Part shown: one piece after another, positions 37,427-47,420 of the stretch | How positions within the stretch are numbered: position 1 is the stretch's first letter | How the letters are laid out: the number at the start of each line of letters is the position of its first letter | Source: Bartonella sp. HY038 | GTDB lineage: Bacteria > Pseudomonadota > Alphaproteobacteria > Rhizobiales > Rhizobiaceae | Direction of reading: 5' to 3' | Assembly: GCF_014117425.1 (NCBI RefSeq) | Contig: NZ_CP059725.1 | Span: 2,046,001 to 2,110,000, forward strand | Length of the DNA stretch: 64,000 nucleotides | Position numbers and translations under genes: made by a program | Notes under the pieces: generated by a model | The model's input: only the letters and a program-made list of their open reading frames with translations | The model's database searches: none | What the model was told of the DNA's origin: nothing

Positions 37427-38326
37427 ATGAGCATCGATTTCGATAAGGAATTTTTTCCAAATTACGATAAGGCAGTAAAAATCACCAATAATATACAATT
37501 ACTTACCGCAAGAAATCCGAGCCCCTACACATTTCATGGCACCAATACATATATAATCGGCCAAAAAGATTTAATGATTCTAGATCCGGGACCAAATAAT
37601 GACCAACATTTCGAAAATTTAATCAAAACGGTTAATGGTCGTCATGTCAGCCATATTATACTCACCCATAGCCATGCGGATCATAGTGACCTTGCCTATC
37701 GAGTAAGCCAATATTTTTCAGCCCCCATTGGCAAAGCACCTCTTACACCTAAAAAAGATCAGCCTAACCAAGGCAAACAAAGCGGCGAAGCAACGAGCAG
37801 CGATATAGAGTTTGATATTTCCCTTAGTGACGGCATGGTAATCAGCAATAGTGAAATAACATTGCAAAGCATTGCCACGCCCGGCCATGCTAGCGATCAT
37901 ATCGCTTTTGCACTCATGGGTTGCGATATGTTATTTTCTGGTGATCACGTCATGGCATGGGCAACCACCGTCATCATTCCCCCAGACGGGGTTATGCAAG
38001 ACTATATGGCGTCACTTGAAAAATTAATGGGTCGCAGCGATAGCTATTATCTGCCCGGCCATGGCGGCGTAGTTACAAACCCTCAACAATTGATACGTGG
38101 CTTTCGTAGCCACCGAAAATTACGAGAAAACGCAATTCTTAAGCGGCTGCAACAAGGCGATACAACGGTTACAGAAATTGTTGCATCAATTTATCAAAAG
38201 CTGGACCCAAGATTAAAAAATGCAGCCGCTCTTTCCGTTTGGGCGCATCTTATTGATTTACATCAGCGCAATCTTATCCATTGTGAGACATCGCCGCTAA
38301 TTAATAGCAGTTACTCTTCTCGTTGA
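37427..38326 (+). CDS. MBL-fold metallo-hydrolase (LACTB2/glyoxalase II-like)
   Basis: A 299-residue protein with LDPGPNNDQH near residue 50, the metal motif LTHSHADHSDL near 78, TPGHASDHIAFAL near 147, FSGDHVMAW near 166 and LPGHGG near 204, followed by a C-terminal helical winged-helix-like region. This is the LACTB2-type layout within the MBL superfamily, acting in the cytoplasm. The substrate is unknown. Its 3' end overlaps the convergent DUF1499 gene by 16 bases. Confidence 0.88.
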   Translation: MSIDFDKEFFPNYDKAVKITNNIQLLTARNPSPYTFHGTNTYIIGQKDLMILDPGPNNDQHFENLIKTVNGRHVSHIILTHSHADHSDLAYRVSQYFSAPIGKAPLTPKKDQPNQGKQSGEATSSDIEFDISLSDGMVISNSEITLQSIATPGHASDHIAFALMGCDMLFSGDHVMAWATTVIIPPDGVMQDYMASLEKLMGRSDSYYLPGHGGVVTNPQQLIRGFRSHRKLRENAILKRLQQGDTTVTEIVASIYQKLDPRLKNAAALSVWAHLIDLHQRNLIHCETSPLINSSYSSR

Positions 38327-39096
38327 TCGCTTGGCGTCAATAGAACTTTAACATCAAGTGCTTCCATAAAGTTTAAAATGAAACGTGCATCAATGCCAAG
38401 ATCATGGCTTAAATAGCGTGATGTTGCTCGCATATCAACAAAGGTTGTATCACCTTCATCATTAAGACGAATTATGATATCAGACACAAAACCCAATACT
38501 GGTGTTTTGGCGGTTGCCTCAACTAATAGCATATTATCTTTGCCAACCTCTCCCGCTTGGCTAACATGCTTCCAACCCAAATCATCTATCACGCTTAACA
38601 CCGCAGGTAAAATCTTATCAGGCGATCCGTCATACCGCCTACCGCTAAGCTCTGGCCACATGGCAAGCTGCTCATTAGCCTGATAATAAAGGGATTGTTG
38701 CACAGGCAAAGCATCGCTTGGTCGGTTATTAGCAATAAAATGCGGCGGTGTTTCACTGTCGGTGGCAATATCGTAAAAGGGTGGAAAGACAAAATAAGCA
38801 ACAGCTGCAGCAATAATCGGCAACAAGGCTAAAAAGGCCAAAATCAATCCTTTAATCGATTTACCGCCGCCTTTATCAGCCCTTTGCCAAAGGTCTAAAA
38901 AGCCCTTCAGTGCCAAAATAAATGCAACTAACCCTAAAAATGCTACACACCCAACCATAACAAAAAAATAGTCACTGGCAAGCACACCAAAGCGATGGCA
39001 TATGGCAGCCAAGATTAGCAAAACAAGTGCCAGCCAACCAAAGCGCGGTGACCATCTTGCTGCCTTAGACGGCATTCTTTGAAATTTTTTACGCAT
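38311..39096 (-). CDS. DUF1499 family membrane protein
   Basis: A 261-residue protein with three hydrophobic segments in the first 115 residues and a C-terminal DUF1499 domain: DDLGWKHVSQ, LLVEATAKTPVLGFVSDI near 205, and FVDMRATSRYLSHDLGIDARFI near 228. The function of the family is unknown. The gene begins two bases after the stop of the polysaccharide deacetylase gene on the same strand, so the pair is probably co-expressed. Confidence 0.87.
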   Translation of the reverse strand: MRKKFQRMPSKAARWSPRFGWLALVLLILAAICHRFGVLASDYFFVMVGCVAFLGLVAFILALKGFLDLWQRADKGGGKSIKGLILAFLALLPIIAAAVAYFVFPPFYDIATDSETPPHFIANNRPSDALPVQQSLYYQANEQLAMWPELSGRRYDGSPDKILPAVLSVIDDLGWKHVSQAGEVGKDNMLLVEATAKTPVLGFVSDIIIRLNDEGDTTFVDMRATSRYLSHDLGIDARFILNFMEALDVKVLLTPSDQREE

Positions 39097-39098
39097 AT

Positions 39099-39899
39099 TT
39101 ATTGAGTACCCTTAAAAAACTCGGCACAAGATTGTAGTGTTGGTGCACCTTGATTAACTCCAAGTCCTTGCGAAAGCGTTACAAAATGCATGCCTTGCTT
39201 TTTTAAATCTTGCAAAGCTTCGGCAACGCCTGCCCCTGAAGCGCGCGTTGGTTGATTCATATGGGCAATAGTAACATCGCCATCCTTTGCCGTTTTTAGC
39301 CGCCTTAAAACCATACTCGCTGAAAGCGATGCGCCTTGGTCACCATTGATTGAAAAACCTGCAACATGAAACCCTAGATCTTCAATTAACTTTAGCGATC
39401 TTGTTGTATAGCGTGCTGCAGCTCCCCGATAAAACGGCTTAAACTGTGACATCAAACCCGATTTTTCAATGGCTTGCGCTCCACCTTCTATTTCTTCGCA
39501 AACAGCACGTAAACTGCCTGCCGTCTTTAACCCATAAATAGTTCCGGGCTCATCAATGGCTGGAATATGATTTTGTCCATGATTGCCAATTTCAAATAAT
39601 TCGGGATGAGCCTTTATTTGTGCAATAACATCTGGATTTTTAACCAGCCAGCGCGCAGTTACAAATAATGTTGCAGGAATTTTTTCAGCAATCAAAACAT
39701 CAAAAATACGCCGATCCGTCTTCCCCATACATAAATCAAAAGTAAGTGCAATGCGTGGTGGAACAATATCCTTTTTAATTGCAAGATATGGCTCAATTGA
39801 AGATGTTTTTTCTACTGCCCAGCTTGGCGCAATTAGGATTGTACTGGTCATTAAAACCACAGCTGTACATATAAATTTATTAAAAGCTTTTTTTATCAT
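39099..39899 (-). CDS. Secreted polysaccharide deacetylase family protein
   Basis: About 266 residues from the ATG at 39899, which opens directly into a signal peptide (MIKKAFNKFICTAVVLM..., cleaved near SWA-VEK). The longer frame to 39998 would put 33 residues ahead of it. The NodB-homology fold shows IALTFDLCMGKTDRR near residue 50, where the usual second Asp of TFDD is replaced. The metal-binding NHGQNH follows near 108, and DGDVTIAHMNQP near 215. The family removes acetyl groups from sugars in peptidoglycan or surface polysaccharides. The changed motif 1 matches a subgroup I recall with LTFDLC; activity is not certain. Confidence 0.82.
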   Translation of the reverse strand: MIKKAFNKFICTAVVLMTSTILIAPSWAVEKTSSIEPYLAIKKDIVPPRIALTFDLCMGKTDRRIFDVLIAEKIPATLFVTARWLVKNPDVIAQIKAHPELFEIGNHGQNHIPAIDEPGTIYGLKTAGSLRAVCEEIEGGAQAIEKSGLMSQFKPFYRGAAARYTTRSLKLIEDLGFHVAGFSINGDQGASLSASMVLRRLKTAKDGDVTIAHMNQPTRASGAGVAEALQDLKKQGMHFVTLSQGLGVNQGAPTLQSCAEFFKGTQ

Positions 39900-40003
39900 T
39901 TTAATCAATGCGCAATCCAAAAACGCTTCACTTGTTTTAAGGCAAACCCTTAAGGTCAGAGTCTCGCACAGGTGAAGCGTAATTAAGCTAAAAGTCAACT
40001 TAT

Positions 40004-42679
40004 TTAATATATTTTATGGGTCTTACCTTTTAATGCAGCTTGTGCCGCAGCTAATCGCGCTATTGGTACACGAAAAGGCGAGCATGAAACATAATCAAGC
40101 CTTTGCTTTTCGCAAAATGCAATTGATGCGGGATCCCCCCCATGTTCGCCGCAAATTCCAAGCTTGATATTGGCCCGTGCTTTTCGACCGCGTTCTGCTG
40201 CAATCGCTACCAGTTCGCCAACGCCATCAATATCAATGGTGATGAATGGATCTTGTTCTAGCAAGCCTTTTTGCAAATAGGTATTAAGGAAGGGCCCAGC
40301 ATCATCGCGCGAAATACCAAAGGTTGTTTGGGTTAAATCATTGGTACCAAAGGAAAAGAACTCTGCACTTTGCGCAATATCACTAGCCCGTATTGCCGCA
40401 CGCGGTAGCTCAATCATAGTACCGACCATATAGGAAAGCTGCATTTTCTGCTCACTCATCACCGCTTTGGCGACATTGTCAATTTGCGCTTTCACAAAAT
40501 CTAATTCGCTCTTCAAGCCCACCAAAGGCACCATAATTTCAGGCATTACCGCACTATTGGTGTTTTTAGCCGCAATAATTGCAGCTTCAAAAATCGCTCT
40601 TGCCTGCATTTGGGCAATTTCGGGATAAGTAATTGCAAGACGGCAGCCTCTAAGCCCGAGCATGGGATTAAATTCATGTAACGCATTGGCACGCTCGCTT
40701 AAATGCTTTTCATCAACTCCCATAACACTTGCAACCTCAGCAATTTCCTCTGCCGTTTTGGGCAAAAACTCATGCAATGGCGGATCAAGTAAGCGAATAG
40801 TAACAGGAAGCCCTGCCATAATTTCAAACAATTCAACAAAATCTGAACGCTGCATTGGTAGCAATTTGGCAAGAGCTGCCTTCCTGCCATTTTCATTATC
40901 TGCAAGGATCATTTCACGCACCGCAACGATCCGTTCGCCGGAAAAAAACATATGCTCAGTACGGCAAAGGCCGATACCTTCCGCACCAAAAGAACGTGCA
41001 GCACGCGCATCATTAGGTGTTTCGGCATTAGCGCGCACTTTCATCCGGCGCGCTTCATCAGCCCATTGCATGATAAGCGCAAAATCACCCGATAATTCAG
41101 GTTGTAGCATGGCAACGCGGCCAAGCAAAATTTGCCCGCTACCGCCATCAATAGTAATAATGTCACCTTTTTTAAGTTCAACACCACCAGCAACCATTTT
41201 ATTATTATGATAATCAACCTTAATACTACCAACACCGCAAACACATGGTTTACCCATACCGCGTGCAACCACCGCCGCATGGCTAGTCATACCACCGCGG
41301 GTGGTTAAAATAGCTTCAGCGGCATTCATACCATGAATATCTTCAGGACTTGTTTCAATGCGCACTAATATAACTTTACGCCCCTCAGCAGCGGCAGCTT
41401 CTGCGTCTTCTGATGAAAAAACAATTTCACCAACTGCAGCTCCGGGGGAAGCAGGTAGGCCAGAGGCTAAAATTTTACGCTCGGCCTTTGGATCAATCGC
41501 AGGATGCAATAATTGGTCAAGGGATGCCGGCTCTATCCGCAATACCGCTTCTTGGCAAGTAATCAGCCCCTCTTGGGCCATTTCAGCCGCAATTTTTAAA
41601 GCAGCATTTGCTGTACGCTTACCGCTACGGGTTTGCAACATCCATAACTTACCTTTTTCAATTGTAAATTCAAGATCTTGCATGTCATGATAATGAGCTT
41701 CAAGCTTATGGGCAATATCAGTAAAATGGGCAAAAGCCTCAGGCATTAGTTTTTCAAGCGATGGCTTATCTGACCCCGCAGCAATGCGAGCAGCTTCGGT
41801 AATATTTTGCGGCGTTCGAATACCAGCTACAACATCCTCACCCTGCGCATTCACCAAAAACTCACCATAAAGCTCATTAGCGCCAGTTGATGGATTTCTT
41901 GTAAAAGCAACACCTGTTGCAGAATCATCCCCCATATTGCCAAATACCATGGCTTGCACATTAACCGCTGTACCCCAATCTTCTGGTATAGAATGAAGCT
42001 TACGATAAATAATCGCCCGCGCAGTCATCCAACTAGAAAACACCGCGCCAATTGCACCCCATAATTGCTTTTGCGGGTCTTGCGGAAAAGGTTCACCCAA
42101 TTCTTCTTCAACAGCATCCTTATAAAGTTCGATCAAAGCTTGCCAGTCAGCTGCTGTCATTTGCGTATCGGCTTCATAATTATGGGCCGCTTTGGCATGA
42201 TCCAACAATTCTTCAAAAACCGAATGGTCAATATCAAGAACAACATTAGAATACATTTGGATAAAGCGACGATAGCTATCATAAGCAAATCGCTCACTTG
42301 CATGCTTGGCAAGTGCTTTTACGGTTTCATCATTAAGACCAAGGTTTAAAACTGTGTCCATCATACCGGGCATGGAAGCGCGTGCACCAGAGCGCACCGA
42401 TAATAATAGCGGATTTTCACGGTCACCAAATAATCGGCCAGTTAAAGCGCCAATTTCTGCTAAAGCCTTATCTACATCAGCCATCAACCCAGTTGGATAA
42501 CCGCGATTATTGCTATAATACCAAGTGCAAACCTCAGTTGTAATAGTAAAGCCAGGCGGTACAGGCAAACCAAGATTGCTCATTTCAGCAAGGTTTGCAC
42601 CTTTACCACCAAGAAGATCGCGCTGACGAACGGAACCTTCTGCCTTGCTATTACCAAAATTGTAAACCCACTTGGTCAT
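40004..42679 (-). CDS. ppdK: Pyruvate, phosphate dikinase
   Basis: An 891-residue three-domain enzyme interconverting pyruvate, ATP and phosphate with phosphoenolpyruvate, AMP and pyrophosphate. The N-terminal ATP-grasp domain begins LLGGKGANLAEMSNLGLPVPPG. The phosphohistidine domain has GGMTSHAAVVARGMGKPCV near residue 465. The C-terminal TIM barrel has EGIGLCRTEHMFF and a final GICGEHGGDP near 830. The length is typical. It stands as a single gene and is usual in Hyphomicrobiales central metabolism. Confidence 0.97.
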   Translation of the reverse strand: MTKWVYNFGNSKAEGSVRQRDLLGGKGANLAEMSNLGLPVPPGFTITTEVCTWYYSNNRGYPTGLMADVDKALAEIGALTGRLFGDRENPLLLSVRSGARASMPGMMDTVLNLGLNDETVKALAKHASERFAYDSYRRFIQMYSNVVLDIDHSVFEELLDHAKAAHNYEADTQMTAADWQALIELYKDAVEEELGEPFPQDPQKQLWGAIGAVFSSWMTARAIIYRKLHSIPEDWGTAVNVQAMVFGNMGDDSATGVAFTRNPSTGANELYGEFLVNAQGEDVVAGIRTPQNITEAARIAAGSDKPSLEKLMPEAFAHFTDIAHKLEAHYHDMQDLEFTIEKGKLWMLQTRSGKRTANAALKIAAEMAQEGLITCQEAVLRIEPASLDQLLHPAIDPKAERKILASGLPASPGAAVGEIVFSSEDAEAAAAEGRKVILVRIETSPEDIHGMNAAEAILTTRGGMTSHAAVVARGMGKPCVCGVGSIKVDYHNNKMVAGGVELKKGDIITIDGGSGQILLGRVAMLQPELSGDFALIMQWADEARRMKVRANAETPNDARAARSFGAEGIGLCRTEHMFFSGERIVAVREMILADNENGRKAALAKLLPMQRSDFVELFEIMAGLPVTIRLLDPPLHEFLPKTAEEIAEVASVMGVDEKHLSERANALHEFNPMLGLRGCRLAITYPEIAQMQARAIFEAAIIAAKNTNSAVMPEIMVPLVGLKSELDFVKAQIDNVAKAVMSEQKMQLSYMVGTMIELPRAAIRASDIAQSAEFFSFGTNDLTQTTFGISRDDAGPFLNTYLQKGLLEQDPFITIDIDGVGELVAIAAERGRKARANIKLGICGEHGGDPASIAFCEKQRLDYVSCSPFRVPIARLAAAQAALKGKTHKIY

Positions 42680-42883
42680 TTTGGAAGATCCTTAAAATCG
42701 CGATTATCTATAATTGCGTAACATTATTAAAAGGCTATCAAACATAGTGAAAACTATAATTAAATGCTTTTAAAAAAACAGCACTATGTTTTGGCTTTGA
42801 ATAATGAAAAGAATACTTTCTATAAATAACAATGGTCAATAGCTAACTTTTAATTTATAACCATTCTATGATAAAACAGTGGG

Positions 42884-43780
42884 CTAAATATTAGATCCAC
42901 CCATATTTTTTGGTTTAAATTGTAACAATGCAACACCAAGTAGAATAAATACCAAGGCAAAATAGGCTAAAATACTTATTTTTTCCCCAGCCAGAAACAC
43001 ACCAATAAAAAGCGCAATGATAGGCGGAAAATAGGTAACACTTGCAGCCGCAACCGCGCCGAGCTTTGCAACTATATAATAATAGGAAATATAAGCAAAG
43101 CCCGTTCCCAGTAACCCCAAACCCAAGACAAGCGACAACCACACTTTAGGGTATGCCCAAACAATACCAATATTATTCATATCGGTAATAAAATATAAAA
43201 ATATTGATGCAAGCCCAATTTGATAGGTGGTTAAAGCACTCGCAGGCAAGTTAAGCGGACTTAAATATTTCTTAGCATAGACAAATGATACGCCAACACT
43301 AAGCGAACCTAAAACCATCAAAAAAACGCCTTTCAAATCAACCTCTCCTTTTAACGACCAAGGCTGGGCAATAAGAACAACGCCAATAAAGCCGAAAAAT
43401 ACCCCTAAGCATTTTAAAGCGGTGATTTTTTCTGCCTTTAAAAACAAAAAGGCACAAATAAAGGTAAAAATGGGAATCGCCCCACTTAACAACCCTGCCA
43501 TACTTGAGGGTAAAAGCGCAGTACCTGCCGCATAAGCATAGTAATAAAGACTTGTTGCCAAAAACGACATAACAAGAAAATGATGAAGATAAAAAATATG
43601 ATGCAGTTTTATTGAACGGGTTATAAGTGCAAATATAAAAACGGGAATAAATCCAAAAACGCAGCGCATGAAAACAATTTGTTGCGAATTAAGATATTCA
43701 GCCGACCATTTGACAAAAATAAAATTCGTTCCCCAAATAATCGCTATAAACACAAAGGCTAAAAGAGCTTGCTTTCTCAT
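42884..43780 (-). CDS. EamA/DMT family transporter
   Basis: A 298-residue inner-membrane protein with about ten hydrophobic segments in two EamA halves, beginning FIAIIWGTNFIFVKW and ending with a VFILLGVALLQF helix followed by a short basic tail. The family exports or imports metabolites and amino acids; no substrate can be read. It is divergent from a GcvA-type LysR regulator and is preceded by a 43-codon open frame whose stop lies four bases before its ATG. Confidence 0.88.
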   Translation of the reverse strand: MRKQALLAFVFIAIIWGTNFIFVKWSAEYLNSQQIVFMRCVFGFIPVFIFALITRSIKLHHIFYLHHFLVMSFLATSLYYYAYAAGTALLPSSMAGLLSGAIPIFTFICAFLFLKAEKITALKCLGVFFGFIGVVLIAQPWSLKGEVDLKGVFLMVLGSLSVGVSFVYAKKYLSPLNLPASALTTYQIGLASIFLYFITDMNNIGIVWAYPKVWLSLVLGLGLLGTGFAYISYYYIVAKLGAVAAASVTYFPPIIALFIGVFLAGEKISILAYFALVFILLGVALLQFKPKNMGGSNI

Positions 43781-43784
43781 TATC

Positions 43785-43916
43785 CTACCGCCTTTGGCAA
43801 CCCAGCATCATCGAAAATAGCAAACCTGCCCAATTGGCTGTTAAAAGCAATGGCAATAAATTGCGCTTCATATCAATCTGACTAAACAATAAACGAAGTA
43901 TATTTTCTATTGTCAT
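43785..43916 (-). CDS. Possible 43-residue membrane peptide upstream of the EamA transporter
   Basis: An ATG at 43916 preceded by AAGGATAATA opens a 43-codon frame (MTIENILRLLFSQIDMKRN...) with one hydrophobic stretch, then CQRR and a stop. The EamA ATG follows four bases later, so the two could be translationally coupled. It could be a small membrane protein or a leader peptide. There is no homology evidence, only the ribosome binding site, spacing and hydrophobic segment. Confidence 0.4.
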   Translation of the reverse strand: MTIENILRLLFSQIDMKRNLLPLLLTANWAGLLFSMMLGCQRR

Positions 43917-44025
43917 ATTATTATCCTTTTGATAAAAATCGTTTTATCTCAGTTTATTAACTCGATAAACAAAGCCTAACAAATCATATTAACTCTTATC
44001 GACTGTAGATTTTCTATTGGACAGC

Positions 44026-44892
44026 ATGAAAATTCCCTCACTTAACGGTCTTCGTGCCTTTGAAGTATCGGCGCGTCATCTCAATTTTCGGCTCGCGGCT
44101 GAAGAATTATCGGTAACTCAAGGTGCAGTTGCCCAAAAAGTGCGTGCGCTTGAAAAAGAAATCGGTATTCATCTATTTGATCGCTTGCCGCGCGGGCTTG
44201 CACTAACAAGTGCCGGCACAATTTATGCCGAAAAAATGCATGCTATTTTTTCGCAAATTAGCGAAGCAACTGAAAATATAAAACCACAGCCTATGCAGCT
44301 AACATTAAGCGTCACCCCGACATTTGCATCTAAATGGCTATTGCCGCGCCTACCAGATTTTACAAAAGCCCATCCTGATATCGACCTTATTATTCTTGCA
44401 ACCGATAGATTATCCAATCTTGCAACGGATAATGTAGATATTGCTTTACGTTATAGTGCGCCGCCTTTTAGCAAAGAATTAAATGCGGTAAAATTTCTCG
44501 ATCATAGTTTGGTTGCAGCGGCGAGCCCAATTTTATTGACTAAGATTGGCGATCCTCAAGTGAAGGATAACTTTGTGCAATATCAATTATTGCATGACAT
44601 TCATGACGCATGGCCACAATTTATTGATACGTTTTTTGATGCACCGCGCCCGAATATAAGGCGTAATTTGCATTTTAACCAAACATCGCTTGCGATAGAC
44701 GCGGCCCTTGCTGGACAAGGAATTGTGTTAACTAGCTTTGGCTTTATAAAACAAGATTTAGATGCCGGCCGGCTGGCTCTTGCATTTAACCATCAATTAC
44801 TGATGGAAAAAGCTTTTTATATTGTTTACCTTAAACATAGTACCAAAAGACGTATTATTGAAAAGGTGAAAGACTGGATAATCTCGCAATAG
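44026..44892 (+). CDS. LysR-family transcriptional regulator (GcvA-like)
   Basis: About 288 residues from the ATG at 44026 (a TTG at 44017 is the alternative). The N-terminal helix-turn-helix reads LNGLRAFEVSARHLNFRLAA followed by LSVTQGAVAQKVRALEKEIG, the GcvA-subgroup pattern. A periplasmic-binding-type effector domain follows (TPTFASKWLLPRLPDF near 97). It is divergent from the EamA transporter and 144 bases ahead of the choline transporter genes. Either could be its target; LysR proteins most often regulate the divergent gene. Confidence 0.9.
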   Translation: MKIPSLNGLRAFEVSARHLNFRLAAEELSVTQGAVAQKVRALEKEIGIHLFDRLPRGLALTSAGTIYAEKMHAIFSQISEATENIKPQPMQLTLSVTPTFASKWLLPRLPDFTKAHPDIDLIILATDRLSNLATDNVDIALRYSAPPFSKELNAVKFLDHSLVAAASPILLTKIGDPQVKDNFVQYQLLHDIHDAWPQFIDTFFDAPRPNIRRNLHFNQTSLAIDAALAGQGIVLTSFGFIKQDLDAGRLALAFNHQLLMEKAFYIVYLKHSTKRRIIEKVKDWIISQ

Positions 44893-45036
44893 CCGCGATA
44901 AATTGAATTAATCATAGCTATTTTCATAGATAGGAATAGAAAGCTTTTCGTGATAAAGTCTTTTTCGTTTGTAATTCTTTTACCATCCGAAACTTGTAAA
45001 GCTTGCTAAAATTCACAAAACAGGAACTCCCAGCCC

Positions 45037-45990
45037 ATGAATTTACTTAAAATATTTGGCATTGCACTCACTTGCTGCTTAACCACGCCTGCATTGATTT
45101 CATCCGCTCTTGCCAATGATCCGCAAGCCTGTAAGACTGTTCGCTTTGCTGAACCAGGCTGGACCGATATTTCTGCGACAACGGCGGTAACATCACATAT
45201 TTTACAAAAACTTGGCTATGAAACCAAAACAACATTTTTGTCTGTTCCTATAACTTATGCAGCACTCTCACGCGGTGATATCGATGTATTCTTGGGCTAT
45301 TGGTCTCCATCAATGGCGGCAGATTTAAAGCCTTATGCTGATAAAGGTAGCGTGGAAACCGTAAGGGTGAACCTAACTGGTGCAAAATACACCCTTGCAG
45401 TACCACAATATGCTTACGATGCCGGCTTAAAAAGCTTTGAAGATATTGCAAGATTTGGCAAAGACGTGAATTACGCAATTTACGGTATCGAACCTGGCAA
45501 TGATGGCAATCGCATTATTATTTCTATGTTGGAAAAACATGCCTATGGGCTTGACCGATTTAAAATTATTGAATCATCTGAACAAGCCATGCTATCAAAA
45601 GTGCAAGGCGACATTGCTAAAAAGAAAGCGATCATTTTTTTAGCTTGGGAACCCCATCCAATGAATACTCGCTTTGACATTGCCTATTTAAATGGCGGCG
45701 ACGAGTATTTTGGACCAGATTTTGGCGGCGCGACAGTTAGTACCAATGTTCGCAAGAATTATACCAATGAATGCCCTAATGTTGGCCAATTATTGAACAA
45801 TCTAGAATTTTCGCTTGCCATGGAAAACGAAATTATGGGCGACATTTTGGAAAAACACATAAAGCCAGAACTCGCGGCAGCAAGTTGGTTAAAAAACAAC
45901 CCCAACGTTCTCGACCAATGGCTTGAAGGAGTTACTACATTTGATGGCAAAGAAAGCCTTCCATTGGTAAAAGACGCCATTAGCAAATAA
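45037..45990 (+). CDS. choX: Choline ABC transporter substrate-binding protein
   Basis: A 317-residue periplasmic binding protein with a signal peptide ending near SALAND. The quaternary-amine-binding aromatic residues known from Sinorhizobium ChoX all have counterparts: W42 and D44 in EPGWTDIS, W in LGYWSPSM near 89, Y in AKYTLAVPQY near 118, and W in AWEPHPMN near 204. This supports choline (with acetylcholine or betaine as weaker possibilities). Permease and ATPase genes follow in order. Confidence 0.9.
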   Translation: MNLLKIFGIALTCCLTTPALISSALANDPQACKTVRFAEPGWTDISATTAVTSHILQKLGYETKTTFLSVPITYAALSRGDIDVFLGYWSPSMAADLKPYADKGSVETVRVNLTGAKYTLAVPQYAYDAGLKSFEDIARFGKDVNYAIYGIEPGNDGNRIIISMLEKHAYGLDRFKIIESSEQAMLSKVQGDIAKKKAIIFLAWEPHPMNTRFDIAYLNGGDEYFGPDFGGATVSTNVRKNYTNECPNVGQLLNNLEFSLAMENEIMGDILEKHIKPELAAASWLKNNPNVLDQWLEGVTTFDGKESLPLVKDAISK

Positions 45991-46165
45991 AGCAACCAAT
46001 AAGTCAAAATTGGTATATTTAAGGTTATTGAGATATTCTTAACATAAAAGCATTATCAGCATGTTTTAATCGCCAATTAACTATTATGTTGGTTATGGTT
46101 TTAAAAAACAAAATTTGCGGTATATAAGCCTCGATATAATTTACGTTAAATCCCGTGGATAGTTT

Positions 46166-47389
46166 ATGACATTCACGGGAGATTGCCTATGTGTAGAAAT
46201 GGAGATACCATTGGACTATTCTAATGCGGAAAAAAACCCAATTTTTGGTTTTTTTGAAATGGTTTTCACATGGCTACAAAATATTTTTGCTATAAAAATA
46301 CAGATAGGTGATTATTGCGAGTGGCTATTTACTTGGCTTAAAGATAGCTTTAGCTTTCCTCTTGATTATTTTAGCACTAGCCTTGATGCAGTATTGCAAT
46401 GGACATTGGAATTTTTAATGGCTCCGCCATTGCTGCTCTTATTTATAATGCTTTTTGCGTGGGTAATGGAAAAAACTTGGCGTTATAGAATTTTGCTTTT
46501 AACTGGCTTAATAGCCCTTGCAATTATTGATAGTTTTTTTACCCCCCTTTATAATACCATTCTTATTGCTGGCTTTGGCATCACGCTCGTTTTTTACCTT
46601 ATAACTAGCCGCAATTTATCAAAGCAGCTACCTCGCCTATTATTGGGCGCAGTTGTTCTTGCTCTTACAATTATTACAAGATTGGTCAATATGGATTTTT
46701 GGCCACCAGAGGCTACACTTATTTTGATTTTCGCCTTATTGGGATGGTTTATGCAAGAACGTATTAGCGTGGTTGTTCTCGTTGTTGTTGCTTTACTATT
46801 CATTATTAATCAAGGTTATTGGCAAGATACGATGGAAACACTTTCAATCGTTTTTTGGTCTTGTCTTATTTGCATGTTTATTGGCGTCTCAATCGGCATT
46901 TATGCGGCCCACCACCGGCATTTTTATCGGTTTATCCAGCCTATTCTTGATCTGATGCAAACTATACCTTCGTTGGTTTATCTTATACCGGCTTTAATGT
47001 TTTTTGGTATCGGCATGGTACCAGGTATGATTGCAACAATTATCTTTGTTATACCTGCCCCCATCCGTCTTACTGAGATTGGCATTAGAACCACTCCCCA
47101 TATATTGCTTGAAGCTGGCCGTGCCTTTGGTGCAAGCCCTTGGCAATTATTATGGAAAGTTGAGCTTCCATCAGCTCTACCACAAATACGTGCAGCAATG
47201 ACCCAAACAATTATGTTGGCATTATCCATGGTGGTGATTGCAGCTTTTGTTGGTGGAGGCGGCATTGGCGTCAAGGTTGTCCGTGCCCTTAGCACGGCCA
47301 ATCTATCCCTTGGCTTTGAAGCAGGCCTAATGATTGTAGTTATTGCCGTTCTCCTTGACCGCATGTTCCGCCCCGGCAAAACACGCTGA
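46166..47389 (+). CDS. choW: Choline ABC transporter permease with extended N-terminal membrane region
   Basis: A protein of about 407 residues (ATG at 46166; ATG at 46199 possible). The C-terminal 200 residues form the ProW/ChoW-type permease: LSIVFWSCLICMFIGVSIGIYAA, the region LMQTIPSLVYLIPALMFFGIG and an EAA-type loop HILLEAGRAFGASPWQLLWKVELP. The region before it contains additional hydrophobic helices (about residues 85-215), making this protein clearly longer than the roughly 280-residue ChoW I recall. It forms the channel for ChoX. Confidence 0.87.
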   Translation: MTFTGDCLCVEMEIPLDYSNAEKNPIFGFFEMVFTWLQNIFAIKIQIGDYCEWLFTWLKDSFSFPLDYFSTSLDAVLQWTLEFLMAPPLLLLFIMLFAWVMEKTWRYRILLLTGLIALAIIDSFFTPLYNTILIAGFGITLVFYLITSRNLSKQLPRLLLGAVVLALTIITRLVNMDFWPPEATLILIFALLGWFMQERISVVVLVVVALLFIINQGYWQDTMETLSIVFWSCLICMFIGVSIGIYAAHHRHFYRFIQPILDLMQTIPSLVYLIPALMFFGIGMVPGMIATIIFVIPAPIRLTEIGIRTTPHILLEAGRAFGASPWQLLWKVELPSALPQIRAAMTQTIMLALSMVVIAAFVGGGGIGVKVVRALSTANLSLGFEAGLMIVVIAVLLDRMFRPGKTR

Positions 47390-47420
47390 CCATAAAAAGC
47401 GCATTGAAAGGTAAATTTAA

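Noticed and set aside
40662..41210. 182-codon plus-strand frame inside ppdK
   Set aside because: Shadow frame opposite the conserved central part of pyruvate phosphate dikinase.
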